Source: Sphingobium sp. Cam5-1 (GTDB taxonomy: Bacteria > Pseudomonadota > Alphaproteobacteria > Sphingomonadales > Sphingomonadaceae). From it: 64,000 nucleotides of DNA. Shown in pieces: positions 54,993 through 63,156 of this stretch. Below the pieces are notes generated by a model. It saw only the letters and a program-made list of their open reading frames with translations. It made no database searches and was not told the DNA's origin. A program made the translations under genes and the position numbers. Location: the NCBI RefSeq assembly GCF_015693305.1, contig NZ_CP065140.1, positions 124,001-188,000 of the forward strand, read 5' to 3'. Every line of letters starts with the position of its first letter. Position 1 is the stretch's first letter.

Positions 54993-56297
54993 ATGAAAGC
55001 GGTCGAAAAGGAGAGCAGGCATTATCTCCTCACGGTTCGTCTGAATAATTATTCAGCACTCTGTGCAGCCTATGGCGACGAGTTGGCCAACAACGCTCTC
55101 AAGCATGTTCGAAGAAGTCTTGAGCGCCATCTCGGCAAGGTTCTGATCGCAGCGGTTGAGAGTGAGGCGCTGACAGTTCTGGCGGAAAACAGGCTCCTTG
55201 AGAGCTATTCCCCCGACGAATTGGTTGAAATACTCTGTTCCATCACAAGCGCCGAGCCCTTTCGCTGCGCCGATGTGGACGTCCTGCTTGACATATGCGC
55301 GGCCTACAGACCTGTCGATGCCTCGACGACCCCTGAGGACTTCGAGCGCCTCCTGGCCGAGGCTACTGCCGAACTGGAATTTGCCCATCCGCGTTCCATT
55401 GCTACCTGGCGTAGTATGTCGGCCAAGGAAGAGGCGCGTTACCGTGCGGACATGGCTCGCTCTGTCGCTTTGCTGAAAGCCATCAGGCGCCGGACAGCAT
55501 TTTTAGTATGGCGGCCGATCGCCGATCCCAACGACCGTGGCCGCATTCTCTATTATGACGGCAGATTGCGGCAGGCCAACGGAAGCGGTCAGCAGGTGGA
55601 ATGCGACACTGCGGTCACAGCATTTGAACGTCTTGGCCTCTCTCATATCATCGATCTCCAGCTTGTTTCCGACGTGCTGGACGAGCTACAGGCCGACCCT
55701 CTGGCGCGGTTGTCTATTCCGGTGTCCGCGAAGAGTCTGAGCGCCAGTCTCTTTGGCCGGGAAGCGGGATGGAATGAAATCTTCACGCGGTTGCATCGCG
55801 ATGCAGCGCTCGGTCCACGACTGATCCTGGAGGTCGCCGACACGAGTGACTTGCCTTCCGATATCGAGCTGGAGCCTTTTCTCGATCGGATTCGAGCCTT
55901 GGGCGTTCGCCTGGCCGTCGGCCGTTTCGGCGGTCTTGCATCGTCGATCGAGCAGCTTATCGGCATTGCGCCGGACATCATCAAGATCGACAGCGGCTTC
56001 CTCCATACCGCCCATCAGTCTGACAGAAGCCGTGCGCGTGTTGGCCCGTTGCTTGACCTCGCTCGGACTGTGGCGCGCATTGTCGTGCTTGATGGCGTTG
56101 CCTCGTCCTGGCACCTGTTGTTGGCGCTCGATGAAGCTGCTGAATGGGTGGCCGGATCCTATGTCGGCGGAACCAGTATTGGCCGCGACTGGGTCAAGGC
56201 CGATTATGGGGATGCAGTCGCAGGCCTGAGCAGCTTCAATCATGCCTTCGGCGATTATGGCAGCGGGCCGCGAAACGGGCATCACACGACACACTAG
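54993..56297 (+). CDS. Degenerate EAL-domain protein
   Basis: A 434-residue protein from ATG 54993 (GAGGTG upstream; TTG 54942 would add 17 residues). The N-terminal part (LLTVRLNNYSALCAAYGDEL...) looks like a shrunken GGDEF-like domain without the motif. The C-terminal half has the EAL fold: FLVWRPIADPNDRGRILYYDGRLR, LGPRLILEVADTSD, IRALGVRLAVGRFGGLAS, PDIIKIDSGFL, AGSYVGGTSIG. The catalytic E-A-L is replaced by Y-D-G and the usual D-D-F-G by V-G-R-F-G, so it is probably an inactive c-di-GMP receptor or regulator. It lies between two surface-protein genes on the same strand. Confidence 0.75.
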   Translation: MKAVEKESRHYLLTVRLNNYSALCAAYGDELANNALKHVRRSLERHLGKVLIAAVESEALTVLAENRLLESYSPDELVEILCSITSAEPFRCADVDVLLDICAAYRPVDASTTPEDFERLLAEATAELEFAHPRSIATWRSMSAKEEARYRADMARSVALLKAIRRRTAFLVWRPIADPNDRGRILYYDGRLRQANGSGQQVECDTAVTAFERLGLSHIIDLQLVSDVLDELQADPLARLSIPVSAKSLSASLFGREAGWNEIFTRLHRDAALGPRLILEVADTSDLPSDIELEPFLDRIRALGVRLAVGRFGGLASSIEQLIGIAPDIIKIDSGFLHTAHQSDRSRARVGPLLDLARTVARIVVLDGVASSWHLLLALDEAAEWVAGSYVGGTSIGRDWVKADYGDAVAGLSSFNHAFGDYGSGPRNGHHTTH

Positions 56298-56304
56298 TTT
56301 TTTA

Positions 56305-56336
56305 GGGGCATTTTTGCGTTTACGCAAAAATGCCCC
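56305..56336. promoter_or_regulatory. Extended palindromic element, TTTTTGCG-TTTA-CGCAAAAA copy
   Basis: A 32-bp inverted repeat with 15-bp arms: GGGGCATTTTTGCGT (56305-56319) and the matching ACGCAAAAATGCCCC (56322-56336). It contains the same TTTTTGCG/CGCAAAAA core as the sites at 50293 and 59933 and is 74 bp upstream of the barrel-protein start. It could also serve as a 3' hairpin for the EAL gene, but no T-tract follows. Confidence 0.55.
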
Positions 56337-56409
56337 TCCGACCGGCAGGATCGCCCGCGATGTGCAAGGCGATCAGCATAAAGAATAGAAGAAAAGGGGA
56401 TCAGACCCA

Positions 56410-57639
56410 ATGTTCAAGGCAGAGACGACATTCAGGCGGTTCATGCAGAAGGGCCTGATGGCCGCCGCGTTGCTGGGTGCGGCGGGCATGACGGCAGCCC
56501 ATGCCGCGCCCTATGGTCCTTATGCAAGCACGCCAGGGGAGGCCTCGCTGGGCTCTTCGCTTGATTCAGCAACTACCGCTCCGGTAGGCGATCGCGCGGC
56601 GATGCTGCAATCTCTCGACGCTCTTCCCACCGCTGCAGAGCGTGCAGATGCGCTGGGGCAGTTGTCGGCGCGTAGCTATTCCCTCTTACCCCGCCTTTCG
56701 ATCCAGTCCATGGACTCGGCTGATCGCGAAATCCGCAGCTATCTTGTCGAGCGGCGCAATATCGCTTCGAGCGCGAGCGCGGATGTGCCGGTCCGCGGCG
56801 ATCGCACCATCAACATGATGCTGGTGGGGGGGCTGAAGCAGGCGACCTACAAGGGCCGGGTCGACCGGCCGGAAGCGAAGAGTGATTCACGTTCGGTCCG
56901 CTTCGCCATCGATGTGAGCCCGATTGAGAATCTCATCGTCGGTGCGACCCTGGGGATCGACGGAATCGATGCGAAGCTGGACTCAGGACAGAAGCCCCGG
57001 ATCACGGCGTTCAATACGAACATCGGACCCTATGCGAGCTTCAATAACGGCAAATTCTACATCGACGCGACGGCGGGCTATAATTTCTCCGAGTTCAAGC
57101 TGCGGCGCCAGGTCGGCTGGACGGGCTTTTCCGACAGGATGCGCGCCAATGTCGATGGCGATGGCTGGCATGCGACAACGGAAGTGGGCGCCATGCTCCG
57201 CGCCGCCAATATCAAGCTGCAGCCCTTTGTCGGCCTGCAATATCGCTATGCCGACATTGGCGGCTTCATGGAAGGTGGCGGGGCCGCATCGCTCGAAGTT
57301 GCCAGCTATCGCACCAAGTCCCTGCGGGCGAGCGTCGGTGCGCGCGCGTCGGCCACGATCGACACGGGCCGCTGGGCGATCCGGCCGTCAGTAGAGGCTC
57401 AGTATCAGCGGGAACTTCGCAGCCAGCCCGACAGCCGCATCGAAGCCCGCTTCGTGGCCCGCGACCTCGACATCTTCACGCTCAATCCGACACGGCTGGC
57501 GCGCAATGCGGCGTTGCTGAGCGCAGGAGCGTCGGCGACCTATAACAGCCGCACGACCTTCCGGCTGGGCTATACGGGAGAATTGAGCTCGGATCGCAAT
57601 GTTCATGCGGCAGTTCTTTCGGTAAGCCGACGCTTCTGA
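56410..57639 (+). CDS. Autotransporter-type outer-membrane beta-barrel protein
   Basis: A 409-residue protein: signal peptide (KGLMAAALLGAAGMTAAHA), a short helical linker to about residue 130 (AMLQSLDALPTAAERADALGQLSARSYSLL) and a 12-strand-type autotransporter barrel (FAIDVSPIENLIVGATLGIDG; IGPYASFNNGKFYIDATAGYNFSEFKLRR; FVGLQYRYADIGGF) ending in the expected C-terminal Phe (SVSRRF). There is no passenger of significant size, so it may be a stand-alone porin-like or adhesive barrel. GAAAAGGGG lies upstream of ATG 56410. It is 74 bp after a palindromic element. Confidence 0.8.
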   Translation: MFKAETTFRRFMQKGLMAAALLGAAGMTAAHAAPYGPYASTPGEASLGSSLDSATTAPVGDRAAMLQSLDALPTAAERADALGQLSARSYSLLPRLSIQSMDSADREIRSYLVERRNIASSASADVPVRGDRTINMMLVGGLKQATYKGRVDRPEAKSDSRSVRFAIDVSPIENLIVGATLGIDGIDAKLDSGQKPRITAFNTNIGPYASFNNGKFYIDATAGYNFSEFKLRRQVGWTGFSDRMRANVDGDGWHATTEVGAMLRAANIKLQPFVGLQYRYADIGGFMEGGGAASLEVASYRTKSLRASVGARASATIDTGRWAIRPSVEAQYQRELRSQPDSRIEARFVARDLDIFTLNPTRLARNAALLSAGASATYNSRTTFRLGYTGELSSDRNVHAAVLSVSRRF

Positions 57640-57741
57640 TGGGGTGAGCGGGGCAAAAACAACCGAAGCGAACGCAATTGCGCGCGATGTATGCGCAATG
57701 TGGCGCTATGAGGCGGGGAAAGGCGATAGCGGGAGCGTTCC

Positions 57742-58779
57742 ATGGCTGGATTCATGAAGGACATATTGGAAACGCTCTCCTATGATCCGGCCCCCATGCG
57801 CCAGGTGGCAGCACGGGAGGACGCGCTGAGCCGTCTTGACCAGCGGCTTGCCAATGTCGCAGGGGCTGGATCCGATGGGCGTACTACCATCCGTATCCAG
57901 CCGGGCGAATGTGTCGTCTGGGATGGAAATCCGCGGGACCAGCCGGGTCTGACGGCGGAAAGCTGCCAGTCGCTGATCGAGTCCATAGCGCAGGAAGGGG
58001 GAAACCGGATCCCCGTGCTCGTCCGCATGAACGGGGCGGACGTGGATCGGCCTTATGAGCTGATCGTAGGCAGCCGGCGCCGCTTCGCGATTGACTGGCT
58101 CAACCATAATGGCCGCCCCGAACTGCGCCTGACGGCGCTGGTTGTTGATCTGTCCGACGAGGAGGCGTTCCGGCTCGCCGATATCGAGAATCGAGAGCGG
58201 GCAGACATCACCGAGCTCGACCGCGCGCGCAGCTATCAGGCTGCGGTGGATCGCTTCTACGGGGGCGTTCAGTCCCGCATGGCCAATGCGCTTAACCTTT
58301 CGAACAGTCAGTTGAGCCGTCTGCTCGCGCTTGCCCTGTTGCCCGAGGAAATCGTGGATGCGTTCGGTACGCGCGCGGAACTTCGGGTCAGGCATTCGGA
58401 AGTCCTGACACCGCTCCTCAAAAGGGTGGAGCAGCGCATGCGCATGCTGGCGGAGGCCCGGCGGATCTCCGCGGAGCAGCAGGAAAGGTCGGTCCAGGGG
58501 GATCGGCTGCTTGCACCGGCAACGGTTCTGGCGCGCCTGCGGGAATCGGTCGCCAGCCCTGGGCAGGATGAGCCGCGCGACATCGAGATCATTGCTGGAG
58601 GCGAACGGGTTGGACGCGCCAAGCCGGCAAGGGGCGGGGGCGTCCAGATCGATCTCAATGTGACCGAGGAGACGGATCTGGACGAACTGCTTTCCCGCCT
58701 TCGGGCCACGATCGTTGCCGCACGGGCTGGTGGAGGAGGAGAGGGAGAGCAGGTGGCCTCTGAAGAGGCGGCAGCCTAG
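57742..58779 (+). CDS. Second ParB-like protein without ParA partner
   Basis: A 345-residue ParB/RepB-family protein related along its length to the ParB at 41613-42671: ECVVWDGNPRDQPGLTAESCQSLIESIAQEGGNRIPVLVR, LIVGSRRRFAIDWL, AFRLADIENRERADITELDRARSYQAAVDRFYGGVQSRMANALNLSNSQLSRLLALALLP. No parA gene and no copy of the GTAAAACATGTTTTAC palindrome is next to it. It may be a nucleoid-type or regulatory ParB, a leftover from a fused replicon, or work with the ParA at 40.4 kb. It follows the barrel gene by about 100 bp. Confidence 0.85.
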   Translation: MAGFMKDILETLSYDPAPMRQVAAREDALSRLDQRLANVAGAGSDGRTTIRIQPGECVVWDGNPRDQPGLTAESCQSLIESIAQEGGNRIPVLVRMNGADVDRPYELIVGSRRRFAIDWLNHNGRPELRLTALVVDLSDEEAFRLADIENRERADITELDRARSYQAAVDRFYGGVQSRMANALNLSNSQLSRLLALALLPEEIVDAFGTRAELRVRHSEVLTPLLKRVEQRMRMLAEARRISAEQQERSVQGDRLLAPATVLARLRESVASPGQDEPRDIEIIAGGERVGRAKPARGGGVQIDLNVTEETDLDELLSRLRATIVAARAGGGGEGEQVASEEAAA

Positions 58780-58879
58780 AGCATTTTCCAGGCAGATGGC
58801 ATCATCTGCTGGCTCGCAAAATGCGGGAAACAGCAGGCAAATGGAGCATGGTCCGAGTCAGTCTGATCGGACGATGCTC
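58779..58879. repeat. REP-like bipartite element, copy 2
   Basis: Begins with GAGCATTTTCC right after the ParB stop and ends with the 36-bp inverted repeat at 58844-58879 (GAGCATG...TCTGATCGGAC...ATGCTC). It matches copy 1 at 48313-48414 in both ends, while the middle differs. It lies between convergent genes. Confidence 0.6.
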
Positions 58880-58903
58880 TACCTCCGCTCGATGGCGGCC
58901 CTA

Positions 58904-59839
58904 TCATTTCGTCTGCCCGCTGAGATGATCCAGGATGACCTGCTCGACATCGGGACTGATGAGCAGAAAATCGCGCCGGCCATCCTTGTCGTCGGGTATG
59001 CGGCAGAGGACCTCATTCTTGACCATTCGGTTGATCAACCGAAGGGCAGTCGTCGTTGGCATGCCCGATGCGATGCAGGCGCTTGAAACAGAGACGGTGC
59101 GTCCTTCGAACTTCGCGAGCAGAAGGTCGAGCAGCATGTGCCAGGCCGGGTCGCCGAAAATCTCGCCGCCGATCAGTTCCCGCCTTTTGAGTTCCGCGCG
59201 CAATTGCGCGCGGATATAGTCTGCGTCAATGGGCACCGCACGGCCGTGGGCCTGGACGGGATCGTCCATTTGTTGCGCGAGGCGTTGCAGTTCGGAACTC
59301 AGTGAGGAGATCTTGTTGAGGAGCGTGGAGCGGCTGGCAGGGGTGTCGTGAAGGCCGCTGACGCGCAGGATGGATCGCCTGAGGTCGTCCCTGCTGACCG
59401 GTTTCTGCAGGAAATCCGCGATAGAGGCGCGCATCGCGCCGACGGCGACATCGACTGTCGCATGGCCGGTGACCATGATGAAGCGCAGGCTCCGATCCTC
59501 TTCCTCGGCCCGGGAAGTCAGTTCCTGAACCAGGGCAAGGCCGTCGCAGTCAGGCATGCTGTAGTCGACGATGACAAGTGAGATGTGTTCGTCGTGCATA
59601 TGGACGAGGGCCTCTTCGGCCGAGCAGGCGCTGACCGATGGATAACCAAGCATATCGAGCATGAAGGCGCACTCGGAGGCCCACTCACGATCGTCATCGA
59701 CGATCATCACGGTGCCGATATGCGGAAGCTGCGCCTTGGCGCTATCAGGCAGGCCCAGATCCTCCAGCCGCGCACGTGGCACAGGCCTTTCTTTAGCCTC
59801 CCATCCATTCATCCGGATGTTCATTTCTGTAAGCCCCAT
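58904..59839 (-). CDS. Response regulator with MarR-like winged helix
   Basis: A regulator of up to 311 residues. Receiver domain: TVMIVDDDREWASEC (about 43-57), phospho-Asp in LVIVDYSMPDCDG, T in IMVTGHAT and K in FLQKPVSRDD, like NtrC/ActR receivers. A helical linker leads to a C-terminal winged helix, VSSACIASGMPTTTALRLINRMVKNEVLCRIPDDKDGRRDFLLISPD, with a MarR-like wing. Start is at ATG 59839, 59824 or 59812. It begins 12 nt after the stop of the peptidase-like gene on the same strand, so it may be the last gene of the Tad operon and its regulator. A palindromic element lies about 95-115 nt upstream, inside that gene. Confidence 0.8.
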   Translation of the reverse strand: MGLTEMNIRMNGWEAKERPVPRARLEDLGLPDSAKAQLPHIGTVMIVDDDREWASECAFMLDMLGYPSVSACSAEEALVHMHDEHISLVIVDYSMPDCDGLALVQELTSRAEEEDRSLRFIMVTGHATVDVAVGAMRASIADFLQKPVSRDDLRRSILRVSGLHDTPASRSTLLNKISSLSSELQRLAQQMDDPVQAHGRAVPIDADYIRAQLRAELKRRELIGGEIFGDPAWHMLLDLLLAKFEGRTVSVSSACIASGMPTTTALRLINRMVKNEVLCRIPDDKDGRRDFLLISPDVEQVILDHLSGQTK

Positions 59840-59851
59840 ACAGAAAGGTTA

Positions 59852-60313
59852 TCAAGTCGCCAAACCTTGATGAACCTGAACAATCAGAATTGCAATAGCT
59901 GCGATTGCTTCAGAATCGGGGCGCAATACTGCTTTTTTGCGTATACGCAAAAAAATGACCGAGATCACGAATAGTAGAATGGCCAACGAAAGCATGAGCA
60001 CTGCTCCAACAGGGCCAAGCCATGCAGCGCCGGCTGCCATAAGCTTGATTTGGCCGCCAGAAAGGAGGCGCAGCTTGCAGGTCCTGCGCATATAGGCGAT
60101 CGCGCCGGCAAGAAGGAGCAGAATGGCGATGCCTGCGGCAAGCGAGACGATCGCACCACCCAAGCCCCGAGAGGTCAAGGTGAAGGCGATGCCCGCCGCG
60201 CCGAGCAGGAGGTAGAGCCAGTTCGGAACATTACGCTGTTCCCACGCCAGGACGATGATGGGAAGCAGGATGAGAATGAGTGTGGAGATCGCGATAAGCT
60301 GCACGCCCGTCAT
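59852..60313 (-). CDS. Prepilin peptidase-like membrane protein lacking catalytic aspartates
   Basis: A 153-residue protein with about five membrane segments that resembles A24 prepilin peptidases: VLAWEQRNVPNWLYLLLG corresponds to the A-x-x-D-x-R-x-x-I-P-N region and LLSGGQIKLMAAGAAWLG to the G-x-G-D-x-K-L region. The two catalytic Asp appear as Glu (or absent) and Gln. It is therefore probably inactive as a peptidase and may have a structural or regulatory role in pilus biogenesis, the active enzyme being the one at 51097. The last 25 residues are encoded over the 59933-59954 palindrome (FLRIRKK). It abuts tadE. Confidence 0.6.
   Translation of the reverse strand: MTGVQLIAISTLILILLPIIVLAWEQRNVPNWLYLLLGAAGIAFTLTSRGLGGAIVSLAAGIAILLLLAGAIAYMRRTCKLRLLSGGQIKLMAAGAAWLGPVGAVLMLSLAILLFVISVIFLRIRKKAVLRPDSEAIAAIAILIVQVHQGLAT
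59933..59954. promoter_or_regulatory. Palindromic element, TTTTGCGTATACGCAAAA copy, longest perfect form
   Basis: A perfect 22-bp palindrome containing TTTTGCGTATACGCAAAA with two more T/A pairs at each end. It lies within the 3' end of the peptidase-like gene and about 95-115 nt upstream of the minus-strand response regulator. Confidence 0.6.
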
Positions 60314-60751
60314 TCAGTAGCTCCCGTTAGTAACGGTAGTCGTCGCACTGATGGGACTTGGTGGCATGGGTAGGAAGCTATAGTCGTAGAGGGCGCTTTC
60401 GCTGATGTTATAGGTAACTTTCACTTTGAAAGTTTCGACAGAATCTCCGGTCGTAGCCTCAACTTTTGCGCCTTCGCCTGCAGCCAGCAAAGGACCATAG
60501 GCATTGATCACCGCATCGGCGCGATTTTTCGCCAATTCTTCCCGTTGGGAGATGGAAATGCCAGCAACGGCGGCACGGGCGCCTTCTGCTGCAGCCTGTC
60601 TCACGCCCATTACGGCCGCAAAATAGAAGGAGTAGAGGACAATGATGAAAATGAGTGCGAACAACGCTGGAGCTATGAGAATGAACTCCAGCGCTGCCAT
60701 GCCCTTCTCGCAACGAAGAAGTCGTCCCGGAAGATGAGATTTTCTGCTCAC
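60314..60751 (-). CDS. TadE-like pseudopilin
   Basis: A 145-residue TadE/TadG-type protein: CEKGMAALEFILIAPALFALIFIIVLYSFYF (about 14-44) holds the processing site region (G-M-A-A-L-E) and the membrane helix, followed by GVRQAAAEGARAAVAG and a periplasmic domain. It is a minor pseudopilin of the Tad pilus system, probably cleaved by the CpaA peptidase. It sits between the flp pilin gene and the peptidase-like gene (0 bp gap to the latter). Confidence 0.8.
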   Translation of the reverse strand: MSRKSHLPGRLLRCEKGMAALEFILIAPALFALIFIIVLYSFYFAAVMGVRQAAAEGARAAVAGISISQREELAKNRADAVINAYGPLLAAGEGAKVEATTGDSVETFKVKVTYNISESALYDYSFLPMPPSPISATTTVTNGSY

Positions 60752-60765
60752 GAGAAGGCTCCTAC

Positions 60766-60960
60766 TTATCCGGCTGCCGGACCTGCCTGAATCTTGTCGA
60801 AGAGACCGCTCATCGTGTCTTGCAGGCCGGTCCGGAGGGTTGGCGTCAGCGCCAATATGGCGGCGACGAGAATGGCGCCCATAACGGCATATTCGATGGC
60901 CGCGAGGCCGCGCTCATCCTTTTTGAACCGTGCGATGAACTGACGCGCTGACTGCATCAT
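60766..60960 (-). CDS. flp: Flp/Fap pilin
   Basis: A 64-residue Flp-type pilin: MMQSARQFIARFKKDERGLAAIEYAVMGAILVAAIL. The cleavage motif G-L-A-A-I-E-Y with E5 and Y6 after the Gly is exact for Flp pilins, followed by the hydrophobic helix. ATG 60960 has AAGGAT upstream. It is the structural subunit of the Tad pilus used in surface attachment, processed by the prepilin peptidase and secreted by the Tad machinery of which tadC is visible at the right edge. Confidence 0.92.
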   Translation of the reverse strand: MMQSARQFIARFKKDERGLAAIEYAVMGAILVAAILALTPTLRTGLQDTMSGLFDKIQAGPAAG

Positions 60961-61039
60961 GATGGTTATCCTTCCAATAAGCCCCCTCATTGGATGGTCG
61001 ATCGGATGGGGCGTTAATCCCGATCGCCAATAGCGAAAT

Positions 61040-62917
61040 TTAGACGAGGACCGGAACCCCGCAGCGGGCACCTGTCACCCAAACTCGCGCATTCCCTAGC
61101 TCGAGGCCGAGTGCGGCGAGCAGATTGTCCAGGACGGGGCCTACAAGCCCGTCGAGCAGGCCGGTTAAAAGCGGCCTCAATAGGTTTCCGGCGAGCTGGA
61201 GAAGTGGCGTCAATATATTGAGCGAAATGCCAGCGACGCTCGGTTGGATGTCGAGGTTGGTGACGAGCGTGCTAATTGTTTGGCCGAGTAGAACCTTATT
61301 GCTTTTTGCATAGGGAGTGCCGGTGATTTCTGCGCTTTGCGCTGAGCCAGGCGTTCCAATTTGTGGATTGCCGCTGCCGCGAGGGCCAAAGGTCACCGTA
61401 GTGTCGCCGCCGGTAACTGGAAGAGCAACGGCTTTGGCCGTTATGCTGGTGAGGGGAATCCCCAGCAGCTTGGCATTGAGGATCGTTACGGGCGTGACGG
61501 CAGCGGGATCGATATAGGGCATGGTGTTGTTCACGGCATCTGCTCGCACCTCGCCGACATAGGCTGAGATCAGCGCCGGAGAAACGGTGACGTCAACCTG
61601 GGCGTCGCGGGCCTGTTCGCCTGTTTGCGCGCAGCGTATCTCCTTGATGGTCGCATTGCTATCTCCGATGCTGATGAGCACCGGGATGTCGTTTGCAAGG
61701 TCGATGCTGACGCCCAACAACCTGAGAATACCGAGGAGGCCGGAAGAAATGCCGGTATCGACAAGACGAACCTTCAACTGAAGGCGCGAGACGGAGGAGC
61801 TGACACTGGTTTCACCGGCAGGCCCAAAGGAGAAGCGGGGTCTGTTCGTCGGGGTGCTTCCTATGATGGTCAGTTTGACGGTGCTGTCGGGAAAGGCCGC
61901 GCCCGTTAAACTGGATAAGTCGAGGGAAGAAGCGCCCTTAACCTGCGCTGCATAGGTCAGGAGTTGATAGGCGTTCAGACCTGCGCGCAGCCCGGGTTGG
62001 GCGTTAGCCTCGCCAACAGGCATGTTCTTCCAGACACCAAGGCCAAACAGGCCATGCAGATCGATAACCCTATCGGCTGACACTGATCCTGCCAGGCTCG
62101 CGAGAGCCTGGGATGTTACGCCGTCGGAAGACGCTTGCGCCGCAGACAGGAGAAGATCCTTCATGCTGGCCTTTTCCTCCAGCACTCTCCCATAGGTGAT
62201 GTCGGCCTTGGTTCTGCCAACCCCATTCACAAGGCCCAGATTGACCGCCAGGCGATCGAAGAAATTGCCAGCATCGACATTATGCTGCATCATCGCGATG
62301 ACTTGCTCATCTGTGAGGGCAAGCGTTATGCCAAGAAGTTGGCCGAGCAGTTTGTTGACGCTCTGCAGGAGGCCCCCCACGAGCTTGGTGCCGTCTGTTC
62401 CAAGGATATTTCCCGTCGTGGCAATACCGGCTTCATCGAGACGGGCGGCCGTGGCAGTTGCGGCGAGCTTAGGAATGGGATTGAAGCTGCCAAGCACGTT
62501 GGTCAGGAAGCGCGTACTGTCTTTCGTGGCTGTGACGCGGACAGCATTGGCCTGGGGATCCGTTGAAATGGAACCGGGACAATTGGCCGTGGGCCCGATG
62601 AATCGCGCTTTGGGATCTGCGATATTCTGGTCAGCACAATAGCGCCCGAGTTTGACATCATTCGGGTTGATAAGTCCGGGAAAGCCATTTTTGCCGAGAT
62701 AGTTGTTGGCGCGATTATAGGCATCGTTCGGGTTGACTGCCGCGGCGAGCGCAGCGGCCTCCGTGGCGGTGCGGAGCTGTTGGTTCTGAACATAATAGAG
62801 CCCGACATCGAGTGCGAAACCGGCAGCCCCAATCAAGGGAACTGCAAGCGCTGCCACCATCGGGGTGACAGCAGCTCGCTCGTCGCGCCAGAATGCGAGG
62901 AGCCGCCGCCCCATCAT
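61040..62917 (-). CDS. TadG-like protein
   Basis: A 625-residue protein: WRDERAAVTPMVAALAVPLIGAAGFALDVGLYYVQNQQLRTATEAAALAAAV at the N-terminus is the TadG/Flp pilus-assembly (DUF2134-type) signature with one membrane helix. The remainder is a large periplasmic region rich in Ala, Gly, Leu and Val with no von Willebrand domain that I can see. ATG 62917 (MMGRRLL) overlaps the end of the preceding gene (TGA within ATGATG). The frame stays open upstream to 63493 but that part is antisense-like to real genes. It is part of the tad cluster. Confidence 0.75.
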   Translation of the reverse strand: MMGRRLLAFWRDERAAVTPMVAALAVPLIGAAGFALDVGLYYVQNQQLRTATEAAALAAAVNPNDAYNRANNYLGKNGFPGLINPNDVKLGRYCADQNIADPKARFIGPTANCPGSISTDPQANAVRVTATKDSTRFLTNVLGSFNPIPKLAATATAARLDEAGIATTGNILGTDGTKLVGGLLQSVNKLLGQLLGITLALTDEQVIAMMQHNVDAGNFFDRLAVNLGLVNGVGRTKADITYGRVLEEKASMKDLLLSAAQASSDGVTSQALASLAGSVSADRVIDLHGLFGLGVWKNMPVGEANAQPGLRAGLNAYQLLTYAAQVKGASSLDLSSLTGAAFPDSTVKLTIIGSTPTNRPRFSFGPAGETSVSSSVSRLQLKVRLVDTGISSGLLGILRLLGVSIDLANDIPVLISIGDSNATIKEIRCAQTGEQARDAQVDVTVSPALISAYVGEVRADAVNNTMPYIDPAAVTPVTILNAKLLGIPLTSITAKAVALPVTGGDTTVTFGPRGSGNPQIGTPGSAQSAEITGTPYAKSNKVLLGQTISTLVTNLDIQPSVAGISLNILTPLLQLAGNLLRPLLTGLLDGLVGPVLDNLLAALGLELGNARVWVTGARCGVPVLV

Positions 62918-63153
62918 CGGGCGTTCGATCCACCACTGGAATCCGGCTTCTCGAGCATCTTGCCGATCGACCCAAGATATCGCCTGTAGATGGCCTCCGC
63001 TGCTGAAGCCTCGAGGCGGATATCCTCCTCGGACCGCGGCTGCGCGCGCAATTGCCATTCGACGACCGACCGCGCCTCGCTCTCGATGGGCAAGGGGGCT
63101 GGCGGGGCAGGGGTTGCGGCCGGAGCAGCGGCGAGAATGAAAAGTGCCAGCAT
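62914..63153 (-). CDS. Small secreted protein in the tad cluster
   Basis: A 79-residue frame with a signal-like N-terminus MLALFILAAAPAATPAPPAP and a charged helical body (SVVEWQLRAQPRSEEDIRLEASAAEAIYRRYLG). It lies 3 bp after the TadD-like gene and overlaps the TadG-like gene by 4 bp, so it is well placed in the operon. No family recognised. Confidence 0.55.
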   Translation of the reverse strand: MLALFILAAAPAATPAPPAPLPIESEARSVVEWQLRAQPRSEEDIRLEASAAEAIYRRYLGSIGKMLEKPDSSGGSNAR

Positions 63154-63156
63154 GGA

